Shown: positions 24,383 to 32,226 of the stretch, piece by piece
Layout: the number at the start of each line of letters is the position of its first letter
How positions within the stretch are numbered: position 1 is the first letter of the stretch
Assembly (NCBI RefSeq): GCF_001957135.1
Contig: NZ_MPHK01000031.1
Coordinates: forward strand, 317 to 33,075
Source of the DNA: Shewanella sp. UCD-KL21
Lineage (GTDB): Bacteria; Pseudomonadota; Gammaproteobacteria; Enterobacterales; Shewanellaceae
Direction: 5' to 3'
Length of the DNA stretch: 32,759 nt
Notes under the pieces: model-generated
The model's input: only the letters and a program-made list of their open reading frames with translations
Database searches by the model: none
What the model was told of the DNA's origin: nothing
Position numbers and translations under genes: made by a program

Positions 24383-25657
24383 TTATCGCTCTAGCATTGC
24401 AGCAATAGTCAGTACTCCATGAGCGGTAGCACCTGCACTCCATAATGGCGTAGCCGATGATGCATATGCGCCCGCTAAGTCCATGTGCAACCAGTTAACC
24501 TCTGGGCTCACAAAGCGCCATAAGAAGCCTGCTGCATTTGACGCGCCGCCTGCGCCGCCGCCTTTCATTGCGCGGCTATTGGCGGTGTCTGCATAAGGTG
24601 AAGGGCACATATCTTTATGCCAAGCATCCAATGGCAGAGGCCAGACATTTTCAGCAACAGTGGCCGCTTTTTGTTGTGCTAATTGCAAGGTTTCCATTTG
24701 CGGTGAAAATATCGCGTTGTAATTATTGCCCACTGCCATAATTGCCGCGCCTGTCAGTGTTGCCGCATCAATAATTAACTCTGCGCCAGTATCTGATGCA
24801 GCTTGCAGTCCGTCAGCTAACACTAAACGCCCTTCAGCATCAGTGTTAACCACTTCAACGGTAACGCCATTTTTATAAGTTAAGATGTCACCTAACTTGT
24901 AAGCATGGCCACTGATGAGGTTTTCGGCGCAACACAAAAACAATTTAACCCGTTTATTCAGACCAGCTTTCATGGCTAGACCCAGCGCTGCTGTCACTGT
25001 TGCCGCACCGCCCATATCGCATTTCATATCCAGCATGCCTTCTGAAGGCTTAATACTGTAACCGCCTGAGTCAAAGGTAATGCCCTTACCCACAAGGGCG
25101 GTGGATACCTTGGCATCGGCTGCGAGTGGATTAAAATCAAGCACTAGCATCGCTGGCGGACGCTCACTGCCACGGCCAACAGCATGCAAACCAATCCATT
25201 GTTTTTCGAGTAACTCTTGGCCTTCAAAAATCTCAAAACTGACCTTGTCGCCACCAATGGCTTTGAGCCAGTTTGCTGCGTGCTCGGCAAGAATAACCGG
25301 AGACAATTCTTCAGGGGTTTCGTTAACTAATTTGCGCGCAAAACTTGCTGCCTCAAAGCGATGAGATAAAGTGGCTTGAGTGCTCGCGTCACCACACCAG
25401 AGTACTTCGAATGGGCCTTTGGCCGTGGTAAAACCTTGAGAAAAAGCCCATTGTGAATCAAGGCTCCATAACTCACCGTCAAGCTGCACCTTGTTAATAC
25501 CCTGACTACGAATTTTTCTAGCCGCCATTTGTACTTGACGTAATTCATCTGCTGCAGCTAAATGGATCAGCGCTTGATGACCTTGAAAGCTCACATCTGC
25601 TTTACCCCAAAGGCTCTGTGGCGCTTCTCGTGTTAGGGTAATCGTCATAATTTCCAT
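24383..25657 (-). CDS. pepB: Peptidase B, M17 leucyl-aminopeptidase family
   Basis: PepB removes N-terminal residues from peptides in the cytosol using two metal ions. The 424 residues match E. coli PepB (427). Metal-site residues are all visible: K191 and D196 in GKGITFDSGG, D214 in MKCDMGGAA, D273 and E275 in the family signature NTDAEGRLVLADGL; R277 is the conserved arginine of the active site. The N-terminal ~150-residue domain is the shorter PepB type rather than the PepA DNA-binding type. The ATG at 25657 follows AAGGA by seven bases. It converges with thpR and diverges from sfsA, and breaks the usual thpR-sfsA adjacency. Confidence 0.93.
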   Translation of the reverse strand: MEIMTITLTREAPQSLWGKADVSFQGHQALIHLAAADELRQVQMAARKIRSQGINKVQLDGELWSLDSQWAFSQGFTTAKGPFEVLWCGDASTQATLSHRFEAASFARKLVNETPEELSPVILAEHAANWLKAIGGDKVSFEIFEGQELLEKQWIGLHAVGRGSERPPAMLVLDFNPLAADAKVSTALVGKGITFDSGGYSIKPSEGMLDMKCDMGGAATVTAALGLAMKAGLNKRVKLFLCCAENLISGHAYKLGDILTYKNGVTVEVVNTDAEGRLVLADGLQAASDTGAELIIDAATLTGAAIMAVGNNYNAIFSPQMETLQLAQQKAATVAENVWPLPLDAWHKDMCPSPYADTANSRAMKGGGAGGASNAAGFLWRFVSPEVNWLHMDLAGAYASSATPLWSAGATAHGVLTIAAMLER

Positions 25658-25800
25658 TGTAATGTCCTTGTTATGCTTGCGTTGTAACTTAGATAACCAA
25701 TAAGCTAAGTGTACTGTAAATCACTAAATAAACGTGACTAATTCAGCATCATTTAGTAAAAATAATTGTTAATAAATAATTTTAGGAGCATTCTTTTTTA

Positions 25801-26505
25801 ATGGACTTTAGCCCTCCCTTGCAACAAGGCACTTTACTGAGGCGTTACAAGCGTTTTCTGGCCGATGTGCAACTTGATGATGGTAGCGAAATCACCATTC
25901 ACTGCCCCAATACTGGTTCGATGAAAAACTGTTTGTTTCCCGGTGAAACGGTTTGGTTTTCCACCTCAGATAACCCAAAAAGAAAATACCCAAATACTTG
26001 GGAGCTCAGTGCCACCCCCGAAAACCATTTAATTGGCATTAATACCGGCCGCGCCAATGCATTAGCCGAAGAGGCGATTAATAATGGCGTCATCACTGAA
26101 CTTGGCGGTTACACCTCACTGAAAAGAGAAGTGAAATATGGTGATGAAAATAGTCGTATCGACATTTTACTCAGTGATGAAACTAAACCTTTATGTTACG
26201 TTGAGATAAAGAGCTGTACATTATTAGAGCAAACAGCAGGTTATTTTCCTGACTCAGTTACCACTAGAGGACAAAAGCATTTGCGTGAGTTAATGCATAT
26301 GGCTAGTCTAGGTCACAGAGCGGTATTACTTTTTGTCGTCCAACATAGCGGCATTAATCTCGTTCAAGCTGCTGCGCATATCGATCCACAATATGCACAA
26401 TTATTAAAGCAATCAGTTAACAGTGGGGTTGAAGTGTTAGCTTACCAAACCGAACTGTCGGCGCTATCCAGCAAAATTACTCGTAGGTGCAAAGTCATTG
26501 TTTAG
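25801..26505 (+). CDS. sfsA: SfsA, sugar fermentation stimulation protein
   Basis: SfsA was named for raising maltose use in E. coli; it has a nuclease-like fold with an OB-type N-terminal part, and its true role is unsettled. The 234 residues match E. coli SfsA in length and along the chain: MDFSPPLQQGTLLRRYKRFL, HCPNTGSM, VWFSTSDNPKRKYPNTWEL, GYTSLKREVKYG, then SRIDILL...CYVEIKSCTL (the PD-(D/E)xK-like D...ExK) and GYFPDSVTTRGQKHLREL. AGGAG at 25784-25788 is 12 nt before the ATG, longer than ideal, but no closer start is in frame. dksA follows after 118 bp, the conserved order. Confidence 0.96.
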   Translation: MDFSPPLQQGTLLRRYKRFLADVQLDDGSEITIHCPNTGSMKNCLFPGETVWFSTSDNPKRKYPNTWELSATPENHLIGINTGRANALAEEAINNGVITELGGYTSLKREVKYGDENSRIDILLSDETKPLCYVEIKSCTLLEQTAGYFPDSVTTRGQKHLRELMHMASLGHRAVLLFVVQHSGINLVQAAAHIDPQYAQLLKQSVNSGVEVLAYQTELSALSSKITRRCKVIV

Positions 26506-26623
26506 TTCAAAAAAGTATAACTTACTAATCAAATAATTTGCCACGCTCTAGTGTTTCTGCTATAGATAGCGGCCATAAATTTTAGACGCACATAAAATCA
26601 CTAATTATTACAGGAGATGCGTT

Positions 26624-27067
26624 ATGCCTGAAGGCACCAAAAAACTTGGCGTACTCGCTATCGCAGGTGTAGAACCTTACCAGGAGAAAGCTGGCGAGGA
26701 GTATATGGGTGAAGAGCAACGCTCTCATTTTAAGATCATTTTAGACGCTTGGCGTAATCAGTTACGCGAAGAGGTTGATCGCACCTTAAACCATATGCAA
26801 GATGAAGCTGCTAATTTTCCAGATCCTGTAGACCGTGCAGCTCAAGAAGAAGAATTTAGCTTAGAGCTTCGAGCACGCGACAGAGAACGTAAGCTGATCA
26901 AGAAAATTGAAAAAACATTACAAAAAATTGAAGAAGACGATTTCGGCTTCTGTGATTCATGTGGTATTGAAATCGGTATTCGCCGTTTAGAAGCACGTCC
27001 AACAGCTGATCAATGTATCGATTGTAAGACGCTTGCAGAAATAAAAGAAAGACAAATGGCTGGCTAA
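26624..27067 (+). CDS. dksA: RNA polymerase-binding transcription factor DksA
   Basis: DksA enters the secondary channel of RNA polymerase and, with ppGpp, represses rRNA promoters and activates amino-acid genes. The 147 residues include the coiled-coil tip with D67, D70 and A72 (DPVDRAAQEE), equal to D71, D74 and A76 in E. coli. The zinc finger has C110, C113, C131 and C134, equal to C114, C117, C135 and C138. So it is a full, zinc-type, active DksA. CAGGAG stands seven bases before the ATG. A strong hairpin follows, so it is probably transcribed apart from gluQ. Confidence 0.98.
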   Translation: MPEGTKKLGVLAIAGVEPYQEKAGEEYMGEEQRSHFKIILDAWRNQLREEVDRTLNHMQDEAANFPDPVDRAAQEEEFSLELRARDRERKLIKKIEKTLQKIEEDDFGFCDSCGIEIGIRRLEARPTADQCIDCKTLAEIKERQMAG

Positions 27068-27127
27068 GCATTTGTAACCCGCAACACTGCTAGCTTGCTT
27101 TTTATGAGGCTGGGCAGTATTGATACC

Positions 27128-27162
27128 AAAAGGCGAGATTATTCTCGCCTTTTGTATTTTTT
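27128..27162 (+). terminator. Rho-independent terminator after dksA
   Basis: AAAAGGCGAGA (27128-27138) pairs with TCTCGCCTTTT (27143-27153) over a 4-nt TTAT loop, then GTATTTTTTG. It separates dksA from gluQ. Confidence 0.9.
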
Positions 27163-27257
27163 GATTTTTACTTTTAGGATTAACTGAACTTGTTTATCGG
27201 CTCAGACATAAAAGCAGTAACCTTTTAGGTCGACACCAATAAATCGAGGCAAAAGCT

Positions 27258-28136
27258 ATGTCCCTGAACTCACCCGCTTATATTGGTCGCTTTGCTCCAT
27301 CCCCATCTGGCCCGTTACATTTTGGCTCCCTTATTGCTGCCCTTGGTAGTTATCTGCGGGCAAAACAGCAACAGGGTAAATGGCTCGTCAGGATTGAAGA
27401 TATAGACCCACCAAGAGAAGTAGCTGGTGCAAGCAGTGATATATTGACCACCTTAGAGGCTTATGGCCTGCATTGGGATGATACTGAGCTATATCAAAGC
27501 CAGCGGCTTGAGATCTATCAGCAGCATATTGAGCAGCTCTTAAAAGAAGATCTTGGCTATTTTTGCCATTGCACTCGAAAACAAATTCAACAAATGGGCG
27601 GCGTTTATGACAGCCGCTGTGGACAGCTCAGCCCTCGATTAACCCAAGGCGCCGTTCGTATCAGAAATAGTGCCCAGGTTGAACATTTTACTGATTTAGT
27701 CATGGGAAGTGTCACGGTAAAGCACAGCTTTGCGGCTGAAGACTTTATCATCAAACGCAGTGATGGGCTTTACGCCTATCAATTAGCGGTGGTGTTAGAT
27801 GATGCATTTCAACAGATCACTGAAATAGTCAGAGGCTGCGATTTACTGGAAACTAGCTGCCGCCAAATAAGCATGAATAATATTTTGGGCTTTAACTCCC
27901 CCAATTGGCTACATCTACCTTTAGCCTGCACCAAGCCGGGGTTTAAATTATCAAAGCAAAATTATGCTAATGCCATTGATCGAAAACGCCCCCAAGCCAG
28001 CATCAATGCCGCATTGCGCTTTCTTGGGCAACAACAAGTTGATATTGATGATGTCGATGTCATGCTAAAACAGGCCGCAGAGCAATTTGCGATTAGCCAA
28101 ATTCCACAACTATCTGAGATTCTGATTGAGCAGTGA
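27258..28136 (+). CDS. gluQ: Glutamyl-Q tRNA(Asp) synthetase
   Basis: This GluRS paralogue attaches glutamate to the queuosine base at position 34 of tRNA-Asp. The 292 residues keep only the catalytic domain, without the anticodon-binding half of GluRS. The HIGH-like motif reads GPLHFGSL (19-25) and the KMSKS-like motif KLSKQN (230-235). The zinc site is C103, C105, Y117 and C121, aligning with the E. coli C101/C103/Y115/C119. GAGG at 27246-27249 sits eight bases before the ATG. pcnB begins 77 bp later, as in E. coli. Confidence 0.96.
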   Translation: MSLNSPAYIGRFAPSPSGPLHFGSLIAALGSYLRAKQQQGKWLVRIEDIDPPREVAGASSDILTTLEAYGLHWDDTELYQSQRLEIYQQHIEQLLKEDLGYFCHCTRKQIQQMGGVYDSRCGQLSPRLTQGAVRIRNSAQVEHFTDLVMGSVTVKHSFAAEDFIIKRSDGLYAYQLAVVLDDAFQQITEIVRGCDLLETSCRQISMNNILGFNSPNWLHLPLACTKPGFKLSKQNYANAIDRKRPQASINAALRFLGQQQVDIDDVDVMLKQAAEQFAISQIPQLSEILIEQ

Positions 28137-28203
28137 TATACTCATTCAGTAACATTTGGTATATCATAGCCGCCAGATTTTTAACCATTTAATTATGTCG
28201 TTC

Positions 28204-28216
28204 GAGGTGTATTATT
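28204..28216 (+). promoter_or_regulatory. pcnB: Ribosome-binding site and ATT start of pcnB
   Basis: GAGG (28204-28207) lies six bases before ATT 28214-28216, itself preceded by another in-frame ATT at 28211. No ATG, GTG or TTG is in frame here, yet the downstream codons match the family N-terminus. A poor start codon keeps enzyme levels low in E. coli. Confidence 0.8.
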
Positions 28217-29641
28217 TTTCGCCGTATAAGTCAATTCTGCAAACAGCTGTTTGAAGACAATAAAACCACTCCTGTCATTGAGCCACAAAGCCAAGATGAC
28301 GGCCTGCGTTTGGACATTGTCACCAGAGATGCCCATACTATTTCTCGACGCCAAATAAGTGAAAATGCGTTAAAAGTACTCTATAGACTCAGTAAATCTG
28401 GCTATAAAGCTTACCTAGTTGGCGGTGGTGTTCGTGACATTCTATTAGGTATGGAGCCGAAAGATTTTGATGTGGTCACCAATGCGACCCCAGAGGAAAT
28501 TAAAAAGCTCTTTAGAAATTCACGCTTAGTGGGCCGCAGATTTAGATTGGCACACATTGTTTTTGGCCGTGATGTTATCGAAGTCGCCACCTTCCGTGGT
28601 CATCACAATGAAAATGATGACAAAATTTCCAAATCCAATTCTGAAGGTCGTCTACTTCGTGACAATGTCTACGGTGAAATTGATGAAGACGCCGAACGTC
28701 GCGACTTTACTATTAACGCCCTGTATTACGACATTAGTGACTACTCTATCCACAGCTACGGCGGTGGTATTCATGATATCGACGCTAGAGTCATCAAGCT
28801 AATTGGCGATCCTGAAACTCGTTACCGTGAAGATCCGGTGCGCATGTTACGTGCGGTGCGCTTTGCTACCAAACTGGATATGACCATTGAGCCAGTAACG
28901 GCTGCGCCAATAAAAGAGTTAGCGCCATTATTAAAAGATATCCCAGCAGCGCGTATGTACGAAGAAGTACTAAAGTTATTTTTTGCTGGCAAAGCAGAAG
29001 CTAACTACAACATGATGCAAGATATTGGTTTATTTGCGCCGCTATTTCCGCAAATTTCTGCGTTAATCAAAGAGCAACCCAGTGGCAATACCGCTAAAAT
29101 GCTCACTGCAGTCATGGCCAGTACCGACTTACGTGTCAGCCAAGATAAACCGGTAACGCCCGCCTTCTTTTACGCGGCCTTATTGTGGTATCCACTCAAG
29201 CAACGTGCTGATGATATCGCCTTAGAAAGTGGCTTAAGTCATTACGATGCCCATGTTGCCGCTATGGGTGATGTGATGGAGCAGCAATGTCGCACCATTA
29301 GCATTCCACGTCGCTTCAGCACCCCAGCAAAAGATATTTGGCAGCTACAATTACGTCTAGAACGTAGCCAAGGCACCCGTGCGTTTAAATTATTAGAGCA
29401 CCCTAAATTCCGCGCCGCTTACGATTTATTATTACTGCGCGGTGAAGCAGAAGCGGGCAATATTGGTAAAATTGCCAATTGGTGGCAGTCATTTGTTGAA
29501 GCCGATGAGCAACAACGTACTGATATCGCCAAAAGCGGTAACAAGAATGGCCCAAGCAGAAATCGTAACGCCCAGCAGCGTAAACGTCGACGCCCCAATA
29601 AGCCTAAGTCAGATCCAAAGCCTGCTAATACTCAAGAATAA
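28214..29641 (+). CDS. pcnB: Poly(A) polymerase I, with a probable ATT start codon
   Basis: PcnB adds poly(A) tails to RNA, promoting its decay, and controls plasmid copy number. The first conventional start is a TTG at 28310, but the frame is open well upstream and reads FRRISQFCKQLFEDN, matching the E. coli N-terminus FTRVANFCRKVL. The only suitable start before it is ATT at 28214, six bases after GAGG (28204-28207). E. coli pcnB is known to use the inefficient AUU start. The product is ~475 residues. Motifs: LVGGGVRDILLG, the DFDVVT carboxylates, FRNSRLVGRRFRLAH, RRDFTINALYYD, and a basic C-terminal tail (QQRKRRRPNKPK) for RNA binding. folK starts 2 bp after the stop codon. Confidence 0.93.
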   Translation: MFRRISQFCKQLFEDNKTTPVIEPQSQDDGLRLDIVTRDAHTISRRQISENALKVLYRLSKSGYKAYLVGGGVRDILLGMEPKDFDVVTNATPEEIKKLFRNSRLVGRRFRLAHIVFGRDVIEVATFRGHHNENDDKISKSNSEGRLLRDNVYGEIDEDAERRDFTINALYYDISDYSIHSYGGGIHDIDARVIKLIGDPETRYREDPVRMLRAVRFATKLDMTIEPVTAAPIKELAPLLKDIPAARMYEEVLKLFFAGKAEANYNMMQDIGLFAPLFPQISALIKEQPSGNTAKMLTAVMASTDLRVSQDKPVTPAFFYAALLWYPLKQRADDIALESGLSHYDAHVAAMGDVMEQQCRTISIPRRFSTPAKDIWQLQLRLERSQGTRAFKLLEHPKFRAAYDLLLLRGEAEAGNIGKIANWWQSFVEADEQQRTDIAKSGNKNGPSRNRNAQQRKRRRPNKPKSDPKPANTQE

Positions 29642-29643
29642 CA

Positions 29644-30174
29644 ATGAGTCATACACCACTTAAGGTTAACACTGGGGCGACCAAAACCGCTGAAAAGGCA
29701 ACAAGGGTATTTGTTGCCCTTGGCGCTAACCTTGAAAACCCAGAGCAGCAATTAGATAATGCTGTTGCTGCAATAAAAGATTTAAGCCAAAATCAGCATA
29801 TTAAGCTCTCCCATTATTATCGCTCGCGACCCATGGGAGACGTAGAGCAACCTGACTATGTCAATGCCGTAGTTAGCTTTAGCACCACTCTGAGCCCTAT
29901 CGCTTTACTTGATGCCCTTCAGGCCATTGAGAATGAGCAAGGTAGAGTGAGAGATGTGCGCTGGGGGCCAAGAACATTAGATCTCGATATTTTATTATAT
30001 GGCAAGCAGATAATTGACTTGCCTAGATTAACAGTCCCCCATTACGGCATGAAACAACGCAGTTTTGTGTTAATACCACTGGCAGATATTGCTGCCGATT
30101 TAGTGCTACCATGTAACACTAAATTACAACACCTTATTACCACTGAAATGCGAGCTGAGTTAATTCAAATTTAA
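29644..30174 (+). CDS. folK: HPPK, 6-hydroxymethyl-7,8-dihydropterin pyrophosphokinase
   Basis: FolK transfers pyrophosphate from ATP to hydroxymethyl-dihydropterin in folate synthesis. The 176 residues show FVALGANLENP, the loop SHYYRSRPMGDVEQPDYVNAV, and the signature RWGPRTLDLDILLYG, whose two Asp bind magnesium. About 18 extra residues precede the usual start of the fold (MTVAYIAIGSNL in E. coli), but no closer in-frame ATG is present. It begins 2 bp after pcnB, so it is probably translationally coupled. panB follows after 66 bp. Confidence 0.95.
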   Translation: MSHTPLKVNTGATKTAEKATRVFVALGANLENPEQQLDNAVAAIKDLSQNQHIKLSHYYRSRPMGDVEQPDYVNAVVSFSTTLSPIALLDALQAIENEQGRVRDVRWGPRTLDLDILLYGKQIIDLPRLTVPHYGMKQRSFVLIPLADIAADLVLPCNTKLQHLITTEMRAELIQI

Positions 30175-30240
30175 CCCATTGTAACGATAGCTCAGAGTGC
30201 ATTTCTATTATTTGAATATGATTTCTTTGCAGAGTTTATT

Positions 30241-31035
30241 ATGTCAAAAGTCACTAGCTCAACCCTGATAAAATTCAAACAAGAAGGTAAAAAATTTACC
30301 GCCCTTACCGCTTATGATGCCAGCTTTGCCGGCGCATTTGATAGCGAAGGTGTCGATGTGCTGCTTGTTGGCGACTCCTTAGGCATGGTGCTCCAAGGCC
30401 ACAATGACACCTTGCCTGTGACCGTTGATGACATTGCTTATCACACCGCCAGCGTTAGCCGCGGTTGTAAGCGCGCCCTACTTATCGCAGATATGCCTTT
30501 CATGAGCTACGCCACGCCAGAGCAAACCATGCGCAATGCCAGTACCCTAATGCAAGCAGGTGCAACCATGGTCAAAATGGAAGGGGGAGAATGGCTACTA
30601 GAAAGCGTTAAAATGCTCACTGAACGCGGTATTCCTGTTTGTGCTCACCTTGGATTAACTCCGCAATCAGTACACGTATTTGGTGGCTTTAAAATTCAGG
30701 GCCGAGAAGAAGACAAAGCCCAGCGTATGATTGATGATGCCAAAGCTTTAGAAGCCGCTGGCGCACAATTATTAGTGGTTGAATGCATTCCGACTGCACT
30801 GGCGAAAAAAATCTCAGAAACGCTTACCATACCTGTAATTGGTATTGGTGCCGGTGCTGATACTGATGGCCAAATTTTGGTGATGCATGATGTACTGGGG
30901 ATATCCAGTGGTTACATTCCTAAGTTTTCTAAAAACTACCTCAAGCAAACTGGCGAAATACGCGCAGCAGTAAGAGCCTATATCGAAGAAGTTGCCAATG
31001 GCAGTTTCCCAGCTGATGAACACTCATTTAATTAA
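30241..31035 (+). CDS. panB: Ketopantoate hydroxymethyltransferase
   Basis: PanB adds a hydroxymethyl group from methylene-tetrahydrofolate to alpha-ketoisovalerate, the first committed step to pantothenate and coenzyme A. The 264 residues match the family length. Visible are FTALTAYDASFAGAF, VDVLLVGDSLGMV (metal-binding Asp), LLIADMPFMSY (second Asp), MVKMEGGEW (Glu), GLTPQSVHVFGGFKIQGR and VVECIPTALAKKI (catalytic Glu). panC follows at 59 bp, and folK upstream links folate supply to this folate-using enzyme. Confidence 0.98.
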   Translation: MSKVTSSTLIKFKQEGKKFTALTAYDASFAGAFDSEGVDVLLVGDSLGMVLQGHNDTLPVTVDDIAYHTASVSRGCKRALLIADMPFMSYATPEQTMRNASTLMQAGATMVKMEGGEWLLESVKMLTERGIPVCAHLGLTPQSVHVFGGFKIQGREEDKAQRMIDDAKALEAAGAQLLVVECIPTALAKKISETLTIPVIGIGAGADTDGQILVMHDVLGISSGYIPKFSKNYLKQTGEIRAAVRAYIEEVANGSFPADEHSFN

Positions 31036-31094
31036 TGATTAACTGGTTAATAAATTAAATCGATAGATATTTTGGATAAATAGTTTAGGTAAAA

Positions 31095-31943
31095 ATGATG
31101 ATCACCACCGCGAATATTGCTGAGATTAGAAAGCAAGTAAAGCAATGGCATATGCAAGGTGAAACCGTTGCGTTTGTGCCAACCATGGGCAATTTACACC
31201 AAGGTCACATTAGATTAGTGACTGAAGCGCTTAAAAGAGCCGATCATGTGGTGGTGTCTATTTTTGTTAATCCAATGCAGTTTGGACAAAATGAAGATTT
31301 AGCGGCTTACCCGCGCACCCTAGCAGATGATCAGAATGCATTGATTAATGCCGGTGCAGAGCTACTATTCACACCGACACCAGAGATTATTTACCCTAAA
31401 GGCCTAGAAAATCAGACCTTTGTTGAAGTACCTAAAATAGGCGAAGAGTTTTGCGGCGCCAGTCGTCCAGGACACTTTCGCGGTGTGGCAACCATAGTTT
31501 GTAAACTATTTAATATTGTTCAAGCGGATATCGCCCTATTTGGCCGTAAAGATTACCAACAGTTGATGGTCATCACCGCCATGGTTGAAGACTTATCTCT
31601 GCCTATCGACATCATCGGCATCGACACCGTTAGAGAAGCATCAGGGCTCGCTATGAGCTCTAGAAATGGCTATTTATCTACCCAGCAAAAAATCCAAGCC
31701 ACAAGCATAAAGAAGGTAATGGATTATGTTGCCGCGCAAGTGACCGCAGGAGAAACCATTGAGCTAGCCATTGATGCAGCAAAACAACAGCTCATTGATG
31801 CAGGCTTTAAAATGGACTTTTTAGCGGTAAGAAACGCAGTTACTTTAGCCCCTGTGACAGATGAAGATAACCATTTTGTTATACTTGTTGCGGCCTATTT
31901 GGGCAATACTCGCCTAATCGACAATCTTACTTTTAGTCGTTAA
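31095..31943 (+). CDS. panC: Pantothenate synthetase
   Basis: PanC joins pantoate and beta-alanine with ATP to make pantothenate. The 282 residues match E. coli (283). Motifs are VPTMGNLHQGHIRLV (HxGH), VSIFVNPMQFG, FCGASRPGHFRGV, FGRKDYQQLMVI and the KMSKS-like region AMSSRNGYL. Two adjacent ATG codons (31095, 31098) are both possible; AGG at 31087-31089 does not decide between them. panD is not seen in the window. The last ~26 codons are echoed by a degraded copy at 32031-32110. Confidence 0.98.
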   Translation: MMITTANIAEIRKQVKQWHMQGETVAFVPTMGNLHQGHIRLVTEALKRADHVVVSIFVNPMQFGQNEDLAAYPRTLADDQNALINAGAELLFTPTPEIIYPKGLENQTFVEVPKIGEEFCGASRPGHFRGVATIVCKLFNIVQADIALFGRKDYQQLMVITAMVEDLSLPIDIIGIDTVREASGLAMSSRNGYLSTQQKIQATSIKKVMDYVAAQVTAGETIELAIDAAKQQLIDAGFKMDFLAVRNAVTLAPVTDEDNHFVILVAAYLGNTRLIDNLTFSR

Positions 31944-31959
31944 ACCATTGGCTTGTTCG

Positions 31960-31998
31960 TTAGTAAGACTTAGAAGAGAATTCACTAAGTCTTACTAA
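31960..31998. terminator. Long hairpin after panC
   Basis: TTAGTAAGACTTAG (31960-31973) and CTAAGTCTTACTAA (31985-31998) form a perfect 14-bp stem with an 11-nt loop. No T run follows, so it may act as a rho-independent-like or mRNA-stabilising structure, or be a recombination or attachment feature. Confidence 0.5.
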
Positions 31999-32030
31999 GC
32001 TAATTGCTGATTCTGATTTTGAATCCAAAT

Positions 32031-32110
32031 AGATAATCATTTTGAAATTCACTTTACTGCCCTTTTTAGCCAATATTCGCCTAATCGACAACCTTATTTT
32101 TAGCCGTTAA
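32031..32110 (+). pseudogene. Degraded second copy of the panC 3' end
   Basis: This 80-bp stretch aligns with the true panC end (31865-31943). The last 42 bases agree at 37 positions and translate as ANIRLIDNLIFSR-stop versus GNTRLIDNLTFSR-stop in panC. The first part also aligns (AGATAATCATTTT versus AGATAACCATTTT) but is more diverged and has a 1-bp insertion that breaks the frame. It is too short to be functional. The best reading is a relic of panC, either displaced from the ancestral locus or brought in by an element that used this gene end. Confidence 0.8.
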
Positions 32111-32127
32111 GTCAATTGTTGAACGAA

Positions 32128-32208
32128 GCCGCTGTGCGGCAGAAAAGATAAAAGCTCACCTTTATTCTCCCATCTTAAATACTTACTAGACCCTGCCTAC
32201 CTTGGCAG
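32128..32208. other. Short hairpins in front of the recombinase gene
   Basis: GCCGC-TGT-GCGGC (32128-32140) and CTGCC-TACCTT-GGCAG (32193-32208) are two small stems between the panC relic and the recombinase ribosome-binding site. They could be element ends, binding sites for the recombinase, or chance. Confidence 0.3.
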
Positions 32209-32226
32209 TTATCTAGGAGTATCACT

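Noticed and set aside
32128..32140. Integron attC site
   Set aside because: Only a short GC hairpin; the R and L box sequences and the pairing expected of attC are not visible, and the recombinase fragment shows no IntI-specific segment.
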